Below, piece by piece: positions 35,930-49,440 of a stretch of DNA of 64,000 bases. The notes beneath the pieces were generated by a model. That model ran no database searches, was not told the DNA's origin, and worked only from the letters and a program-made list of their open reading frames with translations. A program made the translations under genes and the position numbers. The number at the start of each line of letters is the position of its first letter. Positions within the stretch are counted from its first letter, which is position 1. The stretch lies in the NCBI RefSeq assembly GCF_901709675.1, contig NC_051097.1, forward strand, positions 2,902,539 to 2,966,538. The letters run 5' to 3'. Source of the stretch: Syngnathus acus (lineage: Eukaryota; Chordata; Actinopteri; Syngnathiformes; Syngnathidae).

Positions 35930-38750
35930 ATGGTTCAGACTTGCTCAGCTTACGGCTGTAAAAACCGTTATCACAAAGATAAAGACATCTCCTTCCACAA
36001 GTGAGTTTACTTTAACTGTGCATTAGCATTAGCTATTCAGGCAAGATCATGGAAAAGCTTTGCGAACTACTTACTGGACATAATGATAGACGGCATCGTT
36101 TTCTCACAATAAACATGGATTTTAACATCATGCACGTATTTGTCTCACGCGGGTGTAGATAAATAAACAGTATGTCGTTCTTGCAACTTGCCTGCATGAT
36201 GTTGTTCGACTTCATACATCCACTCTTCATGGTTACTGCAATTAAATACAATACTGTAATTTCTAGCCAACACCTCCAACTCCCTTAACTAAAATTAATG
36301 TCGTCATTGTCTTATTTGTCAACGGTTAGTAAAGACAGACCAGAGTTATAGACTATATGTCGTAACCAATCATTTTTGGATCAACAAAGCATAATTGGAT
36401 AATTCCCCACAGTATAACTGCTGATCTCACTGAACAATGGTTGAGAATAGTTAAATTATTTTGGCAACACTAAGCCAGTACGTCAAGTTATAAATCTTTC
36501 GTTAGTGGAGACGCACAATATGTCTAAATTGTTGGTATTTAAAATGTATTTGATACATATAGGTCAAGCAGTAGCAAACGGAACATGAACATTTTGATTT
36601 TATTTTTACTCACAAAATATTAGAAACACCCTTTAATATTTCCCTCCTAACATTTTGTAAAGAATGTTGAGTTGTACCTAATTCAACTGTACAATTGTCA
36701 TTGTTCATTCAGGTTCCCTCTCGCACGTCCAGACATCTGTGGTAAATGGGTGGCAGCAATGAGGAGGAACAATTTCAAGCCAACCAAGTACAGTAATATT
36801 TGTTCACAGCACTTCACTAAAGACTGCTTCAAGAGAGAGTGCAACAACCGCGTGCTGAAGGAGAATGCCGTACCTTCGCTTTTTGACTTTAACCTTGACA
36901 TCAAGGTAAAGCAGGTTAGAAAAATTCCAAGTGTATCTAGCTCCCTCCTTTTCTCTCTTTTATTTATGCAGGTGCATTTCAGTACACTGAGGTGTCATGA
37001 AAAACACACAGCAGCAAAACCAAAAATAAGACCACCATGTTTCCTTCAATTTCTTGTCCATTTTAACACCTGGTGAGTGACATTTAAAGGTTATTTAAAG
37101 GGACTAACTGACACAAACAAAACACTATTTTAGATATTTATGTAAGTACTTATGAGGTAGTTTGGGTCATTATCAAGAAAAATTCAACTCTCGAGCTATT
37201 TTTGTTTTCATTGATATATTGGTCCACCTTTAGTTGTACCAGGCATTTAAAATGAGCATTAAGATGAAGAAACAATGGTAGTTTATTTATTTGTTTATTT
37301 ATTTTAGTAGATTCAAAAAGGGAAACTCATTCTTTAAGCGTGGACCTATTGAAATATTTATTTTTTTATTCTGTTGTGGCATGGTTAGCACGTCCGCCTC
37401 ATAGTTCTGAGGTGCAGGGTTTGATCCCGGCTCCGGCCTTCCTGCTTGGAGTTTGCATGTTCTCTTCGTGCTCCGGTTTCCTCCCACATTCCAAGAATAT
37501 GCATGGTAGGGAGATAGACCACTCCAAATTGCCTGTAGGTGCGAGTGCGGATGGTTGTTCATATCTGTGTGCCCTGCGATTGGCTGGCAACCCGTTCAGG
37601 GTGTACCTTGACTGCCGCTGCTGGCATCGGCTCTCGCAGGCCCATGGGCCTCGTGAGGACAAATGACAAAAAAGATGATTGAATGAATTAATGTAATATT
37701 GTTGGCTTACAGATAACAAACTCGAATTCATCATCTCCTAAAATTTCAACATTGTGAAAAAGTTCCAATATTATAAACTAATGGTTTGGCATTCTAATCA
37801 GCTAATTAACTCTAAACATTTTGAATCTTCAAGTGGTCCTTAAGTCTGGTTCAGTAGCTTTCTTGATCATTAATCACTGCTAACTTGATAAGTGTCCAGA
37901 AGAAAGTAACTGACAGACACACACCACAACAAAGGCAAACTAGCAAACGTTATTGCTCATGAAGATGGCTGTTGACAGAGTTCCATTTCCAAGCGCAACC
38001 AAGGAAAAAATGTGGACTGAAAAGTCGCAAGAATTTATATTTGGGATTAAAGGACCTACTTGAGCAGGCCTGAGCAACATACCACATATAAAATACTTGA
38101 CCTGGAAAAGTCTTCCTGAAGTTTAAATTAAAGTGTTGTCATTTGGATGTGTACACATTGGGTACCTGCCCCGACTTTAAGATCAAACAAAAGCTTGTTA
38201 AATGACTGCAGTATTAATTTGGTCAGACAAATTGTGAAGTTCAAAAGAAGAATCGAAGCAAGTTAAGGTTGTGTTCGAAATTGCAGAGCTCACAAGTGAA
38301 GTATTACATCACCAAGACAAAAATCCAGATTTTCTTTTTTCTATCTGACAGTCAGAGTGTCTGGAGGATCCCTTCCCATCCGAGATCCACTTCCCCCTCT
38401 CATTTCCTCTGACCTCTGACAGCGTCATGGAGGAAGTGGAGTCTGAGCCTGTAAGGAGTCCACCTGACATCCCCAGTGACACAGTGATGGTCTCCTGCGA
38501 CCATAACTACACAGCGGAGGACTCTGCACGGCAGAAGAAGCGCATCCAGCAGTTGGAGGAGCAGCTGGAACTACTGAGGAAGAAGCTGAAAACAACACAG
38601 CAAAAATGTCGCCGTCAGGAGAGGCAACTCAAGAGCCTGAGGGTCTCTTGCAAGACTGGACGGGCACCGCGCGACGCACCGACTGCTTTCAGCGAGGGTT
38701 ATGTCATCTTACCGAAACACATCTACCACACACTCAAAGGCATCAAGTAA
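35930..38750 (+). CDS. thap1: THAP domain-containing protein 1
   Basis: Three exons: 35930-36000, 36713-36905 and 38352-38750, phases consistent, 220 residues (human 213). The N-terminus [19 protein letters not shown] opens the C2CH THAP zinc finger (first Cys pair at 5 and 10). Exon 2 supplies [20 protein letters not shown], the CSQHF pair and the closing AVPSLF (family AVPTIF). Exon 3 holds a variable Pro/Ser linker, the HCF-1-binding motif DHNY in CDHNYTAED, then a coiled coil [16 protein letters not shown], a basic CRRQERQLK stretch and the C-terminal GYVILP. THAP1 is a sequence-specific nuclear transcription factor (human DYT6 dystonia gene) that recruits HCFC1 and OGT. Length, exon structure and motifs are all typical. 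Confidence 0.96.
37372..37690 (+). mobile_element. tRNA-derived SINE, thap1 intron 2
   Basis: The head holds an A box TGGTTAGCACG (37382-37392) and a B box GGTTTGATCCC (37418-37428), the RNA polymerase III promoter layout of a tRNA gene. The body reads TTTGCATGTTCTC and GATTGGCTGGCAACC, and the tail is a GATG/AATGAATT repeat. It is the plus-strand counterpart of the copies at 52042, 53775 and 62285. Confidence 0.8.
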
Positions 38751-40118
38751 GAGGATGAAACTAAGTGGACTCAAATGTACTGCACATCTTGGAACAGTTG
38801 GTGGAGCTGTTGAGCAAAGCAGCGATGCTCCATGCTGTCAGCAGAAATTATGGAACAAATGGACTGGCTCGTTGTCACACGATTTTAGCTTTTGCAAACA
38901 TGTTGCTGAGTGACTGTTAATGTCAAAGTGGCATTCCTTAGCAACTAGCGGTTTTGCACATACAAAAAAGTTTGGCAAGTTCTCGTCTGATTACGTAGTA
39001 TTTAAGGTAACACATGCCATTTAGTGTGTTAATTACCAGGAACACTGGTCAACATAGATGTGAGAAGCCTCCAGTGGAATAATTCAGTGCCTGGCAACGT
39101 AATGAGCTTTTATCCTGAATAATATAGCGTGGATTTTGGTGCTACCTGTATTTGTTTTTGGAGAATTTTGTATTGCGATAAAAGAAAATAAGTTAATACT
39201 CCTGGGGACTATTTAGGGACTAATGAACAGAAAGGAATCAAGAACAATATGAAGAAGAATTCAGTATTCCCAAGTCTTTTTTTACTAATTGTCATTCTTT
39301 CCTTATTGTGAACAGTGAATTCTCCTGCTTGACCATTTTCAAAGATTAAATTTTTACGTAATCGTCTCCCAAATACAGACAAGATTGCTGGAATTGCATA
39401 CATTGCCATTTGATTCGTTTTCTTTTTATCTGTATGATGATAGGATGATTTGACTTTGGAGCAAGGGTGAAAGGTGCGATTAACAGGGTAGATCACATTG
39501 CTCCGGATGCGGGATTATCCGTAAATCGTCACATGATTTTCTGGGTGCCATCTTGCAGCTCCTTGCTTGCTGGTGCTGAAATCTATTTTTATGAATCTTT
39601 CATACATTTGGGAAAAATTACTGCATGTACATGGATTTTTCTGAATCTCACATTCATCATCAACTCTTCCAAAGCGATGCCACGTGTTTAAGTCAGCCTA
39701 CAATTCCTGTTGAATTTTCTGGCGGAGTTTGTATGTGAAAAATGGACTCTTCAATTAGTAGATGAGAAAACACTAATATCACAGAATATTGACCAGCAGT
39801 ATGTTTTCCTACTAACTCGTTTACCTATTGGTTGATTTGTGGCTGAAACCAAACTCTGGCAAGGTTTTTACTTTCAAGACTTGGATTAGACAATAAACTA
39901 ATCTGAAACCCTTTTGAGGGCCAGCACTTTAGAAAATATAGAATCATTTAATTTGCTTCATCCATTATATCTTGCTCCTCTCCTTGAGCTGTGGAAAAAA
40001 TAAATTGAAAATGAGTGTCGAATTGAAATTGTTTCCACCAAATGTGTGACAACTTAAATATAGGTTTTACTCTTACATGTACTCTTACAAGTACTTCAAG
40101 TATTTATATATATATATA
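38751..40118. other. thap1 3' UTR and flank
   Basis: 1.4 kb without coding signal after the thap1 stop. Poly(A) signals AATAAA occur at 39892-39897 and 39999-40004, so the 3' UTR is probably about 1.2 kb. Confidence 0.5.
39892..39897 (+). terminator. Probable thap1 poly(A) signal
   Basis: AATAAA in ACAATAAACTAATC; a second AATAAA lies about 100 bp further on. No other signal this good lies between the stop codon and here. Confidence 0.45.
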
Positions 40119-40982
40119 CAGTAATCCCTCGCTACATCGCGGTTCGTTAATTGCGATTTCACTACATCGTGGATTTTTTTTCCAAATTAAAAAAAAATTT
40201 CAAAATAAAACTTCTAATTTGGGGAATTTTGGCACGAAAGTTGCCCACACGCCAGCAGAAGCCAGGGAGTGCCCACACAATTGCAGTGCGTACACTTGTA
40301 CCTTTTTTAATAAGAGTTCTAAAACATATTTACAGTGTTGTACCTTGTTATAGAATTTTTTTTATAATAATAAAAGAGTTCTAAAACATTTACAGTATGT
40401 ACACTTGTACCTTGTTATAAAAAAACGTTATAATAATAAACGCTGTTCTAAAACATTTACAGTATGTGTTAAGAATTCTCCATGTTCTGTTATTCAGTCG
40501 TGCTTTGATTTGAGGTAGGGTGCTTTATTTTGAAGGCCGTTTTCAGGCGATATCACTTCCTGTTCCACCTTCGTGTACATATATGTTTCAGTGGTACAGC
40601 AGTCATTGACGATGTAAGTGGGTCTCCTAACAAGAGAAATGAACGATCACATATGTCTAACCTTTAGGACAGTGTAGTATTGCTCCAAATGTTGGTTTAC
40701 ATTCCTTTAGATGTCTGTTTTCGTGTGTTAGCACGATCGCAAATGAGCATCTTTCCGCTAACTCGTTAGCCTGCCCAGTACTTCTTTTTAACATATTACA
40801 CGCACACACGTATAATATTTATACAAAAAATCCTGTATGTTAATAATACTATTAATGTATTATTTACATGTTTGAAACAATTAATTAATGTTGTAATAAT
40901 AAACTTAAATATACCGATGAGCGGGTGACCCTACTTCGCGGATTTCACTGACAATTATACGCGATAAACGAGGGATTACTGG
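40119..40982. mobile_element. DNA element with AGTAATCCCTCG ends, 864 bp
   Basis: Ends CAGTAATCCCTCGCTAC and CGAGGGATTACTG lie in a TATATA context. Internal minisatellite units (TTCTAAAACATTTACAGT with TTGTACCTTGTTATA) repeat about three times. This is the longest of the four copies, but it has no transposase frame. Confidence 0.8.
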
Positions 40983-40997
40983 ATATATAAAATAAAT

Positions 40998-41192
40998 AAA
41001 TAAGTATATGTATGTATGTATGTATATATATATATATGACAAAAAAGAAAATATGTATGCATGTATATATATGTATATATGTATGTAGTATATATGTACT
41101 ATGTAGTATATATGTATGTATGTATGTATGTATGTGTATATATGTGTATAGATAGATAGATAGATAGATATTTATTTATTTATTTATTATAG
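40998..41192. repeat. TATG/TATA/GATA microsatellite tract
   Basis: Successive impure runs of TATG, TATATG, GATA (41149-41170) and TTTA, immediately right of the DNA element. Confidence 0.85.
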
Positions 41193-42289
41193 TGGCTTCA
41201 ATTGTAATGACATTTTTGAACAGCAGGTAGCGGTGCAGACTAGGTGAGGAAATGGTCTTGCCACCAATAATGGGGTATTACAATGTTAACGTGGAAAATC
41301 CTCAGTCAATAAAAATGTCTTTTTCTTTAATAAATTTGGATGTGCAATCAAATAGGATCTGGGTTTGAAACACATTTGCTATAAGATGGATGGTCGGACC
41401 CAGTCTCAGGAAACAAAATCAATCACAACAGGACTATTCTGGTTATCTTAAAAGATGTTTCACGTCTTATCCAATCAGACACTGTACAGTACTGGACAAA
41501 ACCAAACAACCACTAAGAAGGTGCATGCCGAAACATAGATGGCGAGAACTGCCCTATCTAGCTAATACTGTGTGTATATGAACAGATGAAGCCTGTTTGC
41601 CTGAGAGTTTAAACATTCTAAGACAACCAGAACAGTTCAGTTTTGATCACTTCATTTTCCTGACTCCCGAGGATGAAAAGACCAGTATGAAAACTGTACT
41701 TCAGTAGCTGGTTATGTACCAGACATTGGAGTGATGTGAATCTGTGTTTCAAAACCTTTATTGACCCAATCCACATTTGTTTTTACATTGGGAAACTCTT
41801 CAGCTCAAGACCAAATAAAAATGTTTCAAAATGTAAGCAAAATAATGATGATGAATTTCACAAATTTCACTCAGTGTAAAATCTTGGAGTTGAACACAAT
41901 TATGTAATCGCAGGAAGCCATGACTTGTTTGGTTCTATAAATTGCAACAGGTATTATTATTCAGATATTCAGGTTATTTGTACCTTCTGCCATTATTTCT
42001 TCACTACACATTGCTGGTTTAGGTATATAAAGAACCATGTGACTATTTTTACGCCATAAATCATCTTCTGATCAATTAAGTGACTTTAGATGATTTGTGG
42101 CAGCACACAGATTCTGACATTAATGTGCTGTGGCACAGTGGCTGCGAATCAATAAGACAGAAAATATTTAAGTCAATTGGAATTTATTTATTTATTTATT
42201 TATTTATTTGCTTAGTTAGTTAGTTAGGTATTTATTTTGTTTAATATTCGGGGTTCACAAAGATGTCTTAGCGAAGTGTGGACCTGCCA
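41193..42289. other. Unassigned AT-rich DNA
   Basis: No coding signal or recognised repeat apart from a (TTTA)n/(GTTA)n run near 42183-42234. Confidence 0.4.
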
Positions 42290-42480
42290 ATTTTGAGTTA
42301 ACATTTGTTCATTTCCAAATACGTTCAAATGTCCTCAGAAATACGTTCAAATGTACTTGGAGCTAAATGCAACAAACTTTTTTCCCAAAATGCCATGGGG
42401 TATTTACGTATGCATGCGCAAGTAAGTTTAAAGCATTAGGCCTACATTATCCCAATTTGTTCAAAAGGTAAATAAGTAAA
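42290..42480. repeat. Dispersed repeat shared with 50620-51320
   Basis: The words ACGTTCAAATGTACTTGGAG, CTAAATGCAACAAAC, AAAATGCCATGGGG and GCATGCGCAAG recur in the same or inverted order around 50640-50700 and 51215-51290. The family is unknown to me. Confidence 0.55.
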
Positions 42481-43799
42481 ATTGTTGATTTGTATTTTTT
42501 TTTTGTATTGCGACAACAATACATGATTTTCATTCTACATTTCTCTCCCTCCAAATGGCGCGAGGTATGCGCTTGCGAAATAAACAGCCCGTATTATGTT
42601 CCAACGTGTTTGCCAGTGGGTTTTTTTTACCCCACATTGGCTGCTAACATCTAATTTCGTGAGCGAGAAAGTTAATTCCTTGGACTGACCACTTGTCAGT
42701 CATGGTTTATTAAGCAGTCACAATAAACCCCAATGGAAGCACTGGTAGCGCATATAACATTCATAATAATGCATTTAAAGAACCCTTCATAAACACTCTT
42801 TTATTGTGTTTGCCATGATTTTGTATTTATTATTCCTGAAACACACTAGCAATAGATATTTCACTGGAAGACTTACTTTTCTTTAGACGCCATTTCTCTG
42901 TTGCTTTTTTATTTTGCTGTAATTATATCCTCAAGTCAGATGTTCCGCTCTGGTCTTTTTCACTTGAGCTGCAGTTTAGATGGGAGACTTCTCCTCTGTG
43001 ACCTCCCCTCAGGTGAACTGACCTTTTATGGGATGAATCTGATCCAGGTGAACTGTTCTAGTCAAAACACAATACGTTGATTCACCTGCCCTCCCCTTGC
43101 TCTACCATCCCGACAGTGTAGCATCAAGGTTATTGTGCCGTAACTGCAGGCTGCAGGCCGACTGCTCGAATGAGACAACACCTGGTAGACGTGATGCTCC
43201 CAGCATCTCCGCTCTCACTCGCCCGTAAAAACAATGATGTCATTTAAATATTGAGTAAAAAAAGTCAATTCACTATTTTATAGTACTTTAAAATACATCT
43301 AAAAAAATGTTTTATTTTAATATGCATGAAAATAGAATTTTTAATTTTTTTTTTATTGTATTCTTATCTTTTTTCTCAATACGGAAAGAAATGTTGAGTT
43401 TACACCCTTTTATTTGATCAACTGGTTGCATAAAATAAAATAATCTGAATTCAGATATACTTTTAAAACAAGATTTGTTTTTGTGTACATGGCGAAGGAT
43501 ATACCAAACGATTTAGTTTTTTTAAGTAATATTTGAACTCCAAAAGTCTTCAATTACTTGATCTTTTACAAAAAGCATTTACTTTACAATGACTTTTGTA
43601 GAATTATTCCATGTTTTAAAGTGTACAATTACCCTCATCACTGTCACTGCACTACTTTTGTAAAGCATCCTTGGGTTTTAAGAGAACAGGTGAGCTGCAG
43701 CCTTTATGCCAGCTGACCTTTAGCGAGAGTTACAACATGAAATCAATCACAGGCCATATTATCAGAAACAATCTTTCACTTATGTGTGGACAAGTCAAC
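42481..43799. other. Non-repetitive intergenic DNA
   Basis: No gene found. The stretch 42940-43220 is less AT-rich and non-repetitive, with several AGGTGAACT words. It is a candidate for conserved regulatory DNA, but this cannot be tested from one sequence. Confidence 0.3.
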
Positions 43800-43900
43800 A
43801 AATGGGGAGTGCATGCAAACTCCAAATATAGGCGAGCATGACCTGAAATTCGAACCCGGAAAGTCTTCATTGTGAAGCAGATGTGCTAACCACTACCAAT
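43800..43900 (-). repeat. SINE head fragment
   Basis: GGGGAGTGCATGCAAACTCC, then ATTCGAACCCGG and AGATGTGCTAACCAC, match the reversed head of the SINE family. Its body is lost. The next element starts directly beside it. Confidence 0.5.
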
Positions 43901-43901
43901 T

Positions 43902-44234
43902 ACAGTAATCCCTCGTTTATCGCGGATAATTGGTTCCAAAAACCACCCGCGATAAGTGAAATCCGCGAAGTACGGTCACCAACAAGAAGTACTGGGCAGA
44001 CTAATGAGTTAGCGGAAAGATGCTAATTCACGATCGTGCCAACACGCGAAAACGGACTTCTAAAGGAATGTAAACGAACATTTGGAGAAATACTACATTG
44101 TCCTAAAGGTTAGACACGTTTCCTCAATTTAGAAGTTTTATTTTGACTTTTAAATGTTTTTTTAATTTGGAAAAAAAATCCGCGATGTAGTGAAGCCGCA
44201 ATCAACGAAACGCGAAGTAGCGAGGGATCACTGT
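43902..44234. mobile_element. Short DNA element with AGTAATCCCTCG ends
   Basis: Ends ACAGTAATCCCTCGTTTATC and GCGAGGGATCACTGT. The inner arms are also inverted (CGCGGATAATTGG and AAATCCGCGAAGTA on one side, AATCCGCGATGTAGTG on the other). The 333-bp element has no open frame. Confidence 0.8.
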
Positions 44235-47200
44235 ATTCGTGTTTGAGAATGTCTCATTTTAGTTTTCGGTATGCTTTTATGTTTAAAGCAGTCATAGCTC
44301 ACATAAGATTCAGAATGTAATGTTTTGTTGCATACACCGTATGCAATCACTTCTTATATAGTAAATAAATAAATAAATAAATATATTTGCCAATTCATTT
44401 CCATGTCATAATGACTGTTTATGCTGTGTAAATAATATTATCGCGTCGTTTTTTGACAAGCCACTTAACATTCTAAATAGTGTGTTTAAATGGAATAGCA
44501 ATGTTCACACATTGTGCATAATATCCCTTCTTCTATCACATCTCTTCTTCTATTCAGACTCCGCTGATGTAAATCGGATGCTGATGAATCTGTTCATCCT
44601 CTGACCCAGATAGAAACCACACAGCTTCACTTTTCATTCTCTTCACTTTGGACTCCTAGTATTCAGCCTGGAGCACAGAGCCAAGGATTGCTAGTAAGTG
44701 GAGGTTAGCAAACAAATGACGATGTGTATAAATAAAAACACGGCAATTATCTAAAATCTGCCTGGCAGCGTTTATCAGATCTATAACGCTGTCTGATCTC
44801 TCTGCCAATAATCAGCTACTTCCACAAAAAAGCAGCAAAATGCCTGTGGGGGGGTGGGGTGTAAAGAGAGTGGGGGAGAAAAGAAAGCGCCGGGAAACCT
44901 ACTTGAGCTTGAGATCCAGGGTTCAAACTTCAGGCAGAAAAAAAAAGAGTTCAGAGGTTGAATGAAGCTCTGACGATTACTCCTGAGGTGGTGCTGAGCA
45001 ATATACGTGTGCGCAATTTATATGTAGTAATTTGTGCATACTCGCCCTAAAAGGACCTCCATTAAAAGCTTTCATTTTTCCTTTAATATTTTCTCATGTT
45101 TGAAACCAAAACTCTTAATCCAATATACCAAATAAATATGTCACAATTCCTGGTATGATATGTTATTATTTTGAGAATACAAAATGCGTAATGATTTGCG
45201 AATTACGTTATTCAGATGCATGATTCATGTGCACTAAATAGCAATTCATGTGGAAACTGCTCATTTTCTCAACACAGTTTATTAAGTGCAAACGGAAATG
45301 TTATGTCAATAGAAGTCAATCCAATGCACTGGCTGTTTTGTCACTGACTAAATCCGTTTTTGTTGGGTTTACTAGAAATTCTGCTATGATCTATAGAATG
45401 TAATTTACCTCCACCACAGTGTATGAATGTGAGTGTATGAATAATGTATCCACCTAAAGCGTCCAATATAAATCTGATACATTATCATTATTGTAATTAT
45501 GAGAAATGGCTATAATGTTTGTAATGTTTCAGTATTTTTTGGATAGATTTGCGCAAATCAAGCGTCATACTCAAAAGTAAAATAGACTGTTGTCTGCAGT
45601 GGAACCTCAGAATGCCCTAAGATTGTACAAATGCCAATTTGACCAAGAATCGGGGGAAATATCCCCTTAAAATGTAAATAAAATATCCGTTTTTATTTAT
45701 TGGTCTCCTGGGTTTGCTTTGGGATGCTCATTCTGGCTAATAATTGAATTGAAATGAATAAAAATGATTGTCCAAACAAAAACATTAGCATTACAATAAG
45801 TATGGTTGGTAGAGTCATTGTGGCTTCTGTTTGAATGGCTTATTTTCCAGGAATTCACTTAAATATATGTGGAAAAACTTTGCAGTGGAAGGGCACTTGT
45901 CTAACGTAACATCTAAGAGCATTTTTTTTCTTCTTCATTCAATGCATCCTTGGTTCTTGACGGTGACAGTAAAAAGAATTGTGCTCATGTTTGGAATTCT
46001 TGCAAACCTTTGTCTTGAGAAATCTCTAAAGCTAATTCGTCCAGATGACGTTTGAGCTCCGTAAACAAATTTCTAACTGTTGACATCACCCTGAAGCGCA
46101 CAGGGTGGAGGCTGTATGACATCACTCCTTTGGGGTTAAAGAGCGTCACTGTGACACGCTATAACCATAACGACGTGTTTTTTTTCCGGCATTTACACAG
46201 CTGAGGTGTGTGTTGTTGATTTGAGTCATGTCTGACACTTTAATTCCTTCCTTTCCTGTCCTGAAAGCTTATAAGAAAGCAGGCAGCCTGACTTTGACAT
46301 ACAGTCGCAGAGGATCATGTTTACCGAGCATCACTTGTTCATTACTAAAATGCATGAATTGCTTCATCATGCCCTAAATTATCATTTTTTTTCGCATGTG
46401 AATTGACAGATTGATTTTCGTATTGCATTATGTGACTCGACAGACATTGAGTAGTTTAATAGAATGGCATATGTTTACATTATGAGTGAATATGATGTGA
46501 AATATTAACGTTGGCATGGTGTTCTAACTATAAATTGATGCGTGTGTGTTATCTTAATAGTTATCTTTAAAGACTTACAGTCTCTAAAATTATTTGAACC
46601 CAGAACGTGAAAATAGTTTTTCCAAATATGTGAAAGGATGAATCGTTGTTAAGCTCTGCAACTCAAGTGACCGTCACATCGAACATAATAAAACACTTCC
46701 TGTTAAACATCTTTACTTGTTGAACAAGCCACTAAACAAACAACATGCATCTCAAATGTCAATTTGTACATTAGTTAAAATATGCGCTCCCGTCGGACAT
46801 ACAGTATGTTGATTAAAATATTCACTTCCTTTTAAGGCAGGTTTGTTTACTTTGCCACACTTAATTAAACATGATGTGACAGTTCTGTTTGGACTCATGT
46901 TTTGTGATTAAATATTTGGATAGTTTCCCTTGTTTGTATGTTCTTACTTCCTGTTTGTCAATCACCCAATCAGCTCTAAGCATACCCTTTTGAGTACTTC
47001 CCAGCTGCGTCTGTGAGATCAATCTGAGTGAAGAACACTCTACAAGTCATATTATTTTTCAAGACAAAAATCTGCTCCAAAAGTTGCTCAAAAGCCTGAA
47101 ACATCATCGTTACGCCATACAGTGGATAAAAGTCTACACAGCCTGTTATATGTGATATAAAAAAACAAGACCAAGCTGAGGCTTTTAAAACTTTTTCCAT

Positions 47201-47382
47201 CGTTAATATAACCTATAACCTGTATAACAATTTAATTTTCTCAAAATCTTTTCTAAAAGGAAGTACGTATATACAAATAAGATAAATAACGTGGTTGCAC
47301 AAATGTGCAAAAAAATGCGCACAGTTAGACTGAAACAGTCGAAAGATGTACACTCCCCCTGGCTGCTACGGCAAAACTTCCA
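44235..47382. other. Gene-free AT-rich stretch
   Basis: 3.1 kb with no convincing exon and little repeat. 44560-44720 and 46060-46330 are less AT-rich and look unique. Short open frames here lack splice context. Confidence 0.4.
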
Positions 47383-47464
47383 TCCATCCATCCATCCATC
47401 CATCCATCCATCCATCCATCCATCCATCCATCCATCCATCCATCCATCCATCCATCCATCCATC
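47383..47464. repeat. (CATC)n tail of the LINE
   Basis: About 20 pure CATC units, read as ATGG on the coding strand, directly after the LINE 3' end. Confidence 0.95.
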
Positions 47465-47488
47465 TTCTTCCGCTTATCTGGGGTCGGG

Positions 47489-49440
47489 TCACGGGGGCAG
47501 CAGCTTTAGGAGGGACTCCCAGACTTCCCTCTCCCCAGCCACTTCATCCAGCTCATCCCGGGGGATCCCAAGGCGTTCCCAGGCCAGCTGAGAGACATAG
47601 TCTCTCCAGCGCGTCCTGGGTCGTCCCCGGGGGATCCCAAGGCGTTCCCAGGCCAGCTGAGAGACATAGTCTCTCCAGCGCGTCCTGGGTCGTCCCCGGT
47701 GTCTCCTACCGGTGGGACATGCCCGGAACACCTCCCCAGGGAGGCGTCCAGGAGGCATCCTGATGAGATGCCCGAGCCACCTCATCTGGCTCCTCTCAAC
47801 GTGGAGGAGTAGCGACTCTACTCCGAGTCTCTCCCGGATGACCGATCTTCTCACCCGGACATCCTGCGGAGAAAACTCATTTCGGCCGCTTGTATCCGGG
47901 ATCTCGTTCTTTCGGTCACGACCCATAGCTCGTGACCATAGGTGAGGGTAGGAGCATAAATTGACCGGTAAATTGAGAGCTTTGCCTTTTGGCTCAGCTC
48001 TCTCTTTACCACGACAGACCGGTACAGAGTCCGCATTACTGCCGACGCTGCACCGATCCGCCTGTCAATCTCGCGCTCCATCCTCCCCTCACTCGTGAAC
48101 AAGACCCCAAGATACTTGAACTCCTCCACTTGGGGCAGGATCTCATCCCCTATCCAGAGAGGCCATTCCACCCTTTTCCGACCGAGGACCATGGACTCGG
48201 ATTTGGAGGTGCTGACCCTCATCCCGACCGCTTCACACTCGGCTGCGAACCGCTCCAGTGAGATCTGGAGATCACGGCCTGAAGAAGCCAACAGCACCAC
48301 GTCGTCTGCAAAAAGCAGAGACGCGATGCTGAGGTCCCCAAACCGGACCCCCTCAACGCCTCGGCTGCGCCTAGAAATTCTGTCCATAAAAATTATGAAC
48401 AGAATCGGTGACAAAGGGCAGCCTTGGTGGAGTCCAACCCTCACTGGGAACGAATCCGACTTACTGCCGGAAATGCGGACCAAACTCTTGCATCGGTGAT
48501 ACAGGGACCGAACCGCCCTTATCAGTTGGCTCGGCACCCCGTACTCCCGAAGCACCCTCCACAGAACCTCCCGAGGGACACGGTCGAACGCCTTCTCCAA
48601 GTCCACAAAACACATGTGGACTGGTTGGGCGAACTCCCATGCACCCTCGAGGATCCTGCAGAGGGTGTAGAGCTGGTCCACTGTTCCACGGCCAAGACGA
48701 AAGCCACACTGCTCCTCCTGAATCCGAGGTTCGACCTCCCGACGGACCCTCCTCTCCAGCACCCCTGAATAGACCTTACCAGGGAGGCTGAGGAGTGTGA
48801 TCCCCCTGTAATTGGAACACACCCGCCGGTCACCCTTCTTAAAGAGGGGAACCACCACCCCAGTCTGCCAATCCAGAGGCACTGTCCCCGATGTCCACGC
48901 AATGTTGTAGAGGCGTGTCAGCCACGACAGCCCCACAACATCCAGAGCCTTTAAGAACTCCGGGCGGATCTCATCCACCCCCAGGGCCTTGCCACCGAGG
49001 AGTTTTTTAACTACCTCAGTGACTTCGACCCCAGAGATTGGAGAGTCCGCCTCAGAGTCTCCAGGCCCTGCTTCCTCAATGGAAGGCGTGTAGGTGGAAT
49101 TGAGGAGGTCTTCGAAGTATTCTCTCCACCGACTCACGACGTCCCGAGTCAAGGTCAGCAGGGCGCCATCCCCACTGTAAACAGTGTTGACGTTGCACTG
49201 CTTCTCCCTCCTGAGACGCCGGATGGTGGACCAGAATTTCCTCGAAGCCGTCCGGAAGTCATTCTCTATGGGCTCGCCAAACTCCTCCCTCGCCCGGGTT
49301 TTTGCCTCAGCAACCGCCGAAACCGCTTGGCCATCCGGTACCTGTCAGCTGCCTCCGTCAATGTCCCCCGCCTCCTCCGGGATGTGGGAAAAGCTCTGCC
49401 GGAGGTGGGAGTTGAAGCTCTTCCTGACAGGGGATTCTGC
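47489..49440 (-). pseudogene. LINE reverse transcriptase, truncated and frameshifted
   Basis: The main frame (to 47851) includes ALGVDEIRPEFLKALD, the NYRGITLLSLPGK fingers motif, EEQCGFRLGRGTVDQL, FVDLEKAFDRVPR, GLHQGCPLSPILF and the catalytic FADDVVLLA. Reading in frame above 49152 gives VNTVYSGDGALLT and FRTASRKFWSTIRRLR, so the frame extends upstream. A frameshift near 47851-47926 moves the C-terminal part (RWLGHLIRMPPGRLP) to another frame, which ends at 47489. That part carries a 69-bp tandem duplication (about 47559-47696), repeating 23 residues from GRPRTRWRDY. The 5' truncation and the frameshift make it inactive. Confidence 0.9.

Noticed and set aside
37382-37428. Possible tRNA gene from A and B boxes
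   Set aside because: The sequence cannot form a full cloverleaf and continues into a SINE body shared with other copies.
47203-47591. Open frames rich in MDGW or IHPS repeats
   Set aside because: They are translations of the (CATC)n tail of the LINE.
48095-48791. Plus-strand frames of 114-134 codons
   Set aside because: They are antisense to the LINE reverse transcriptase and show no motifs of their own.
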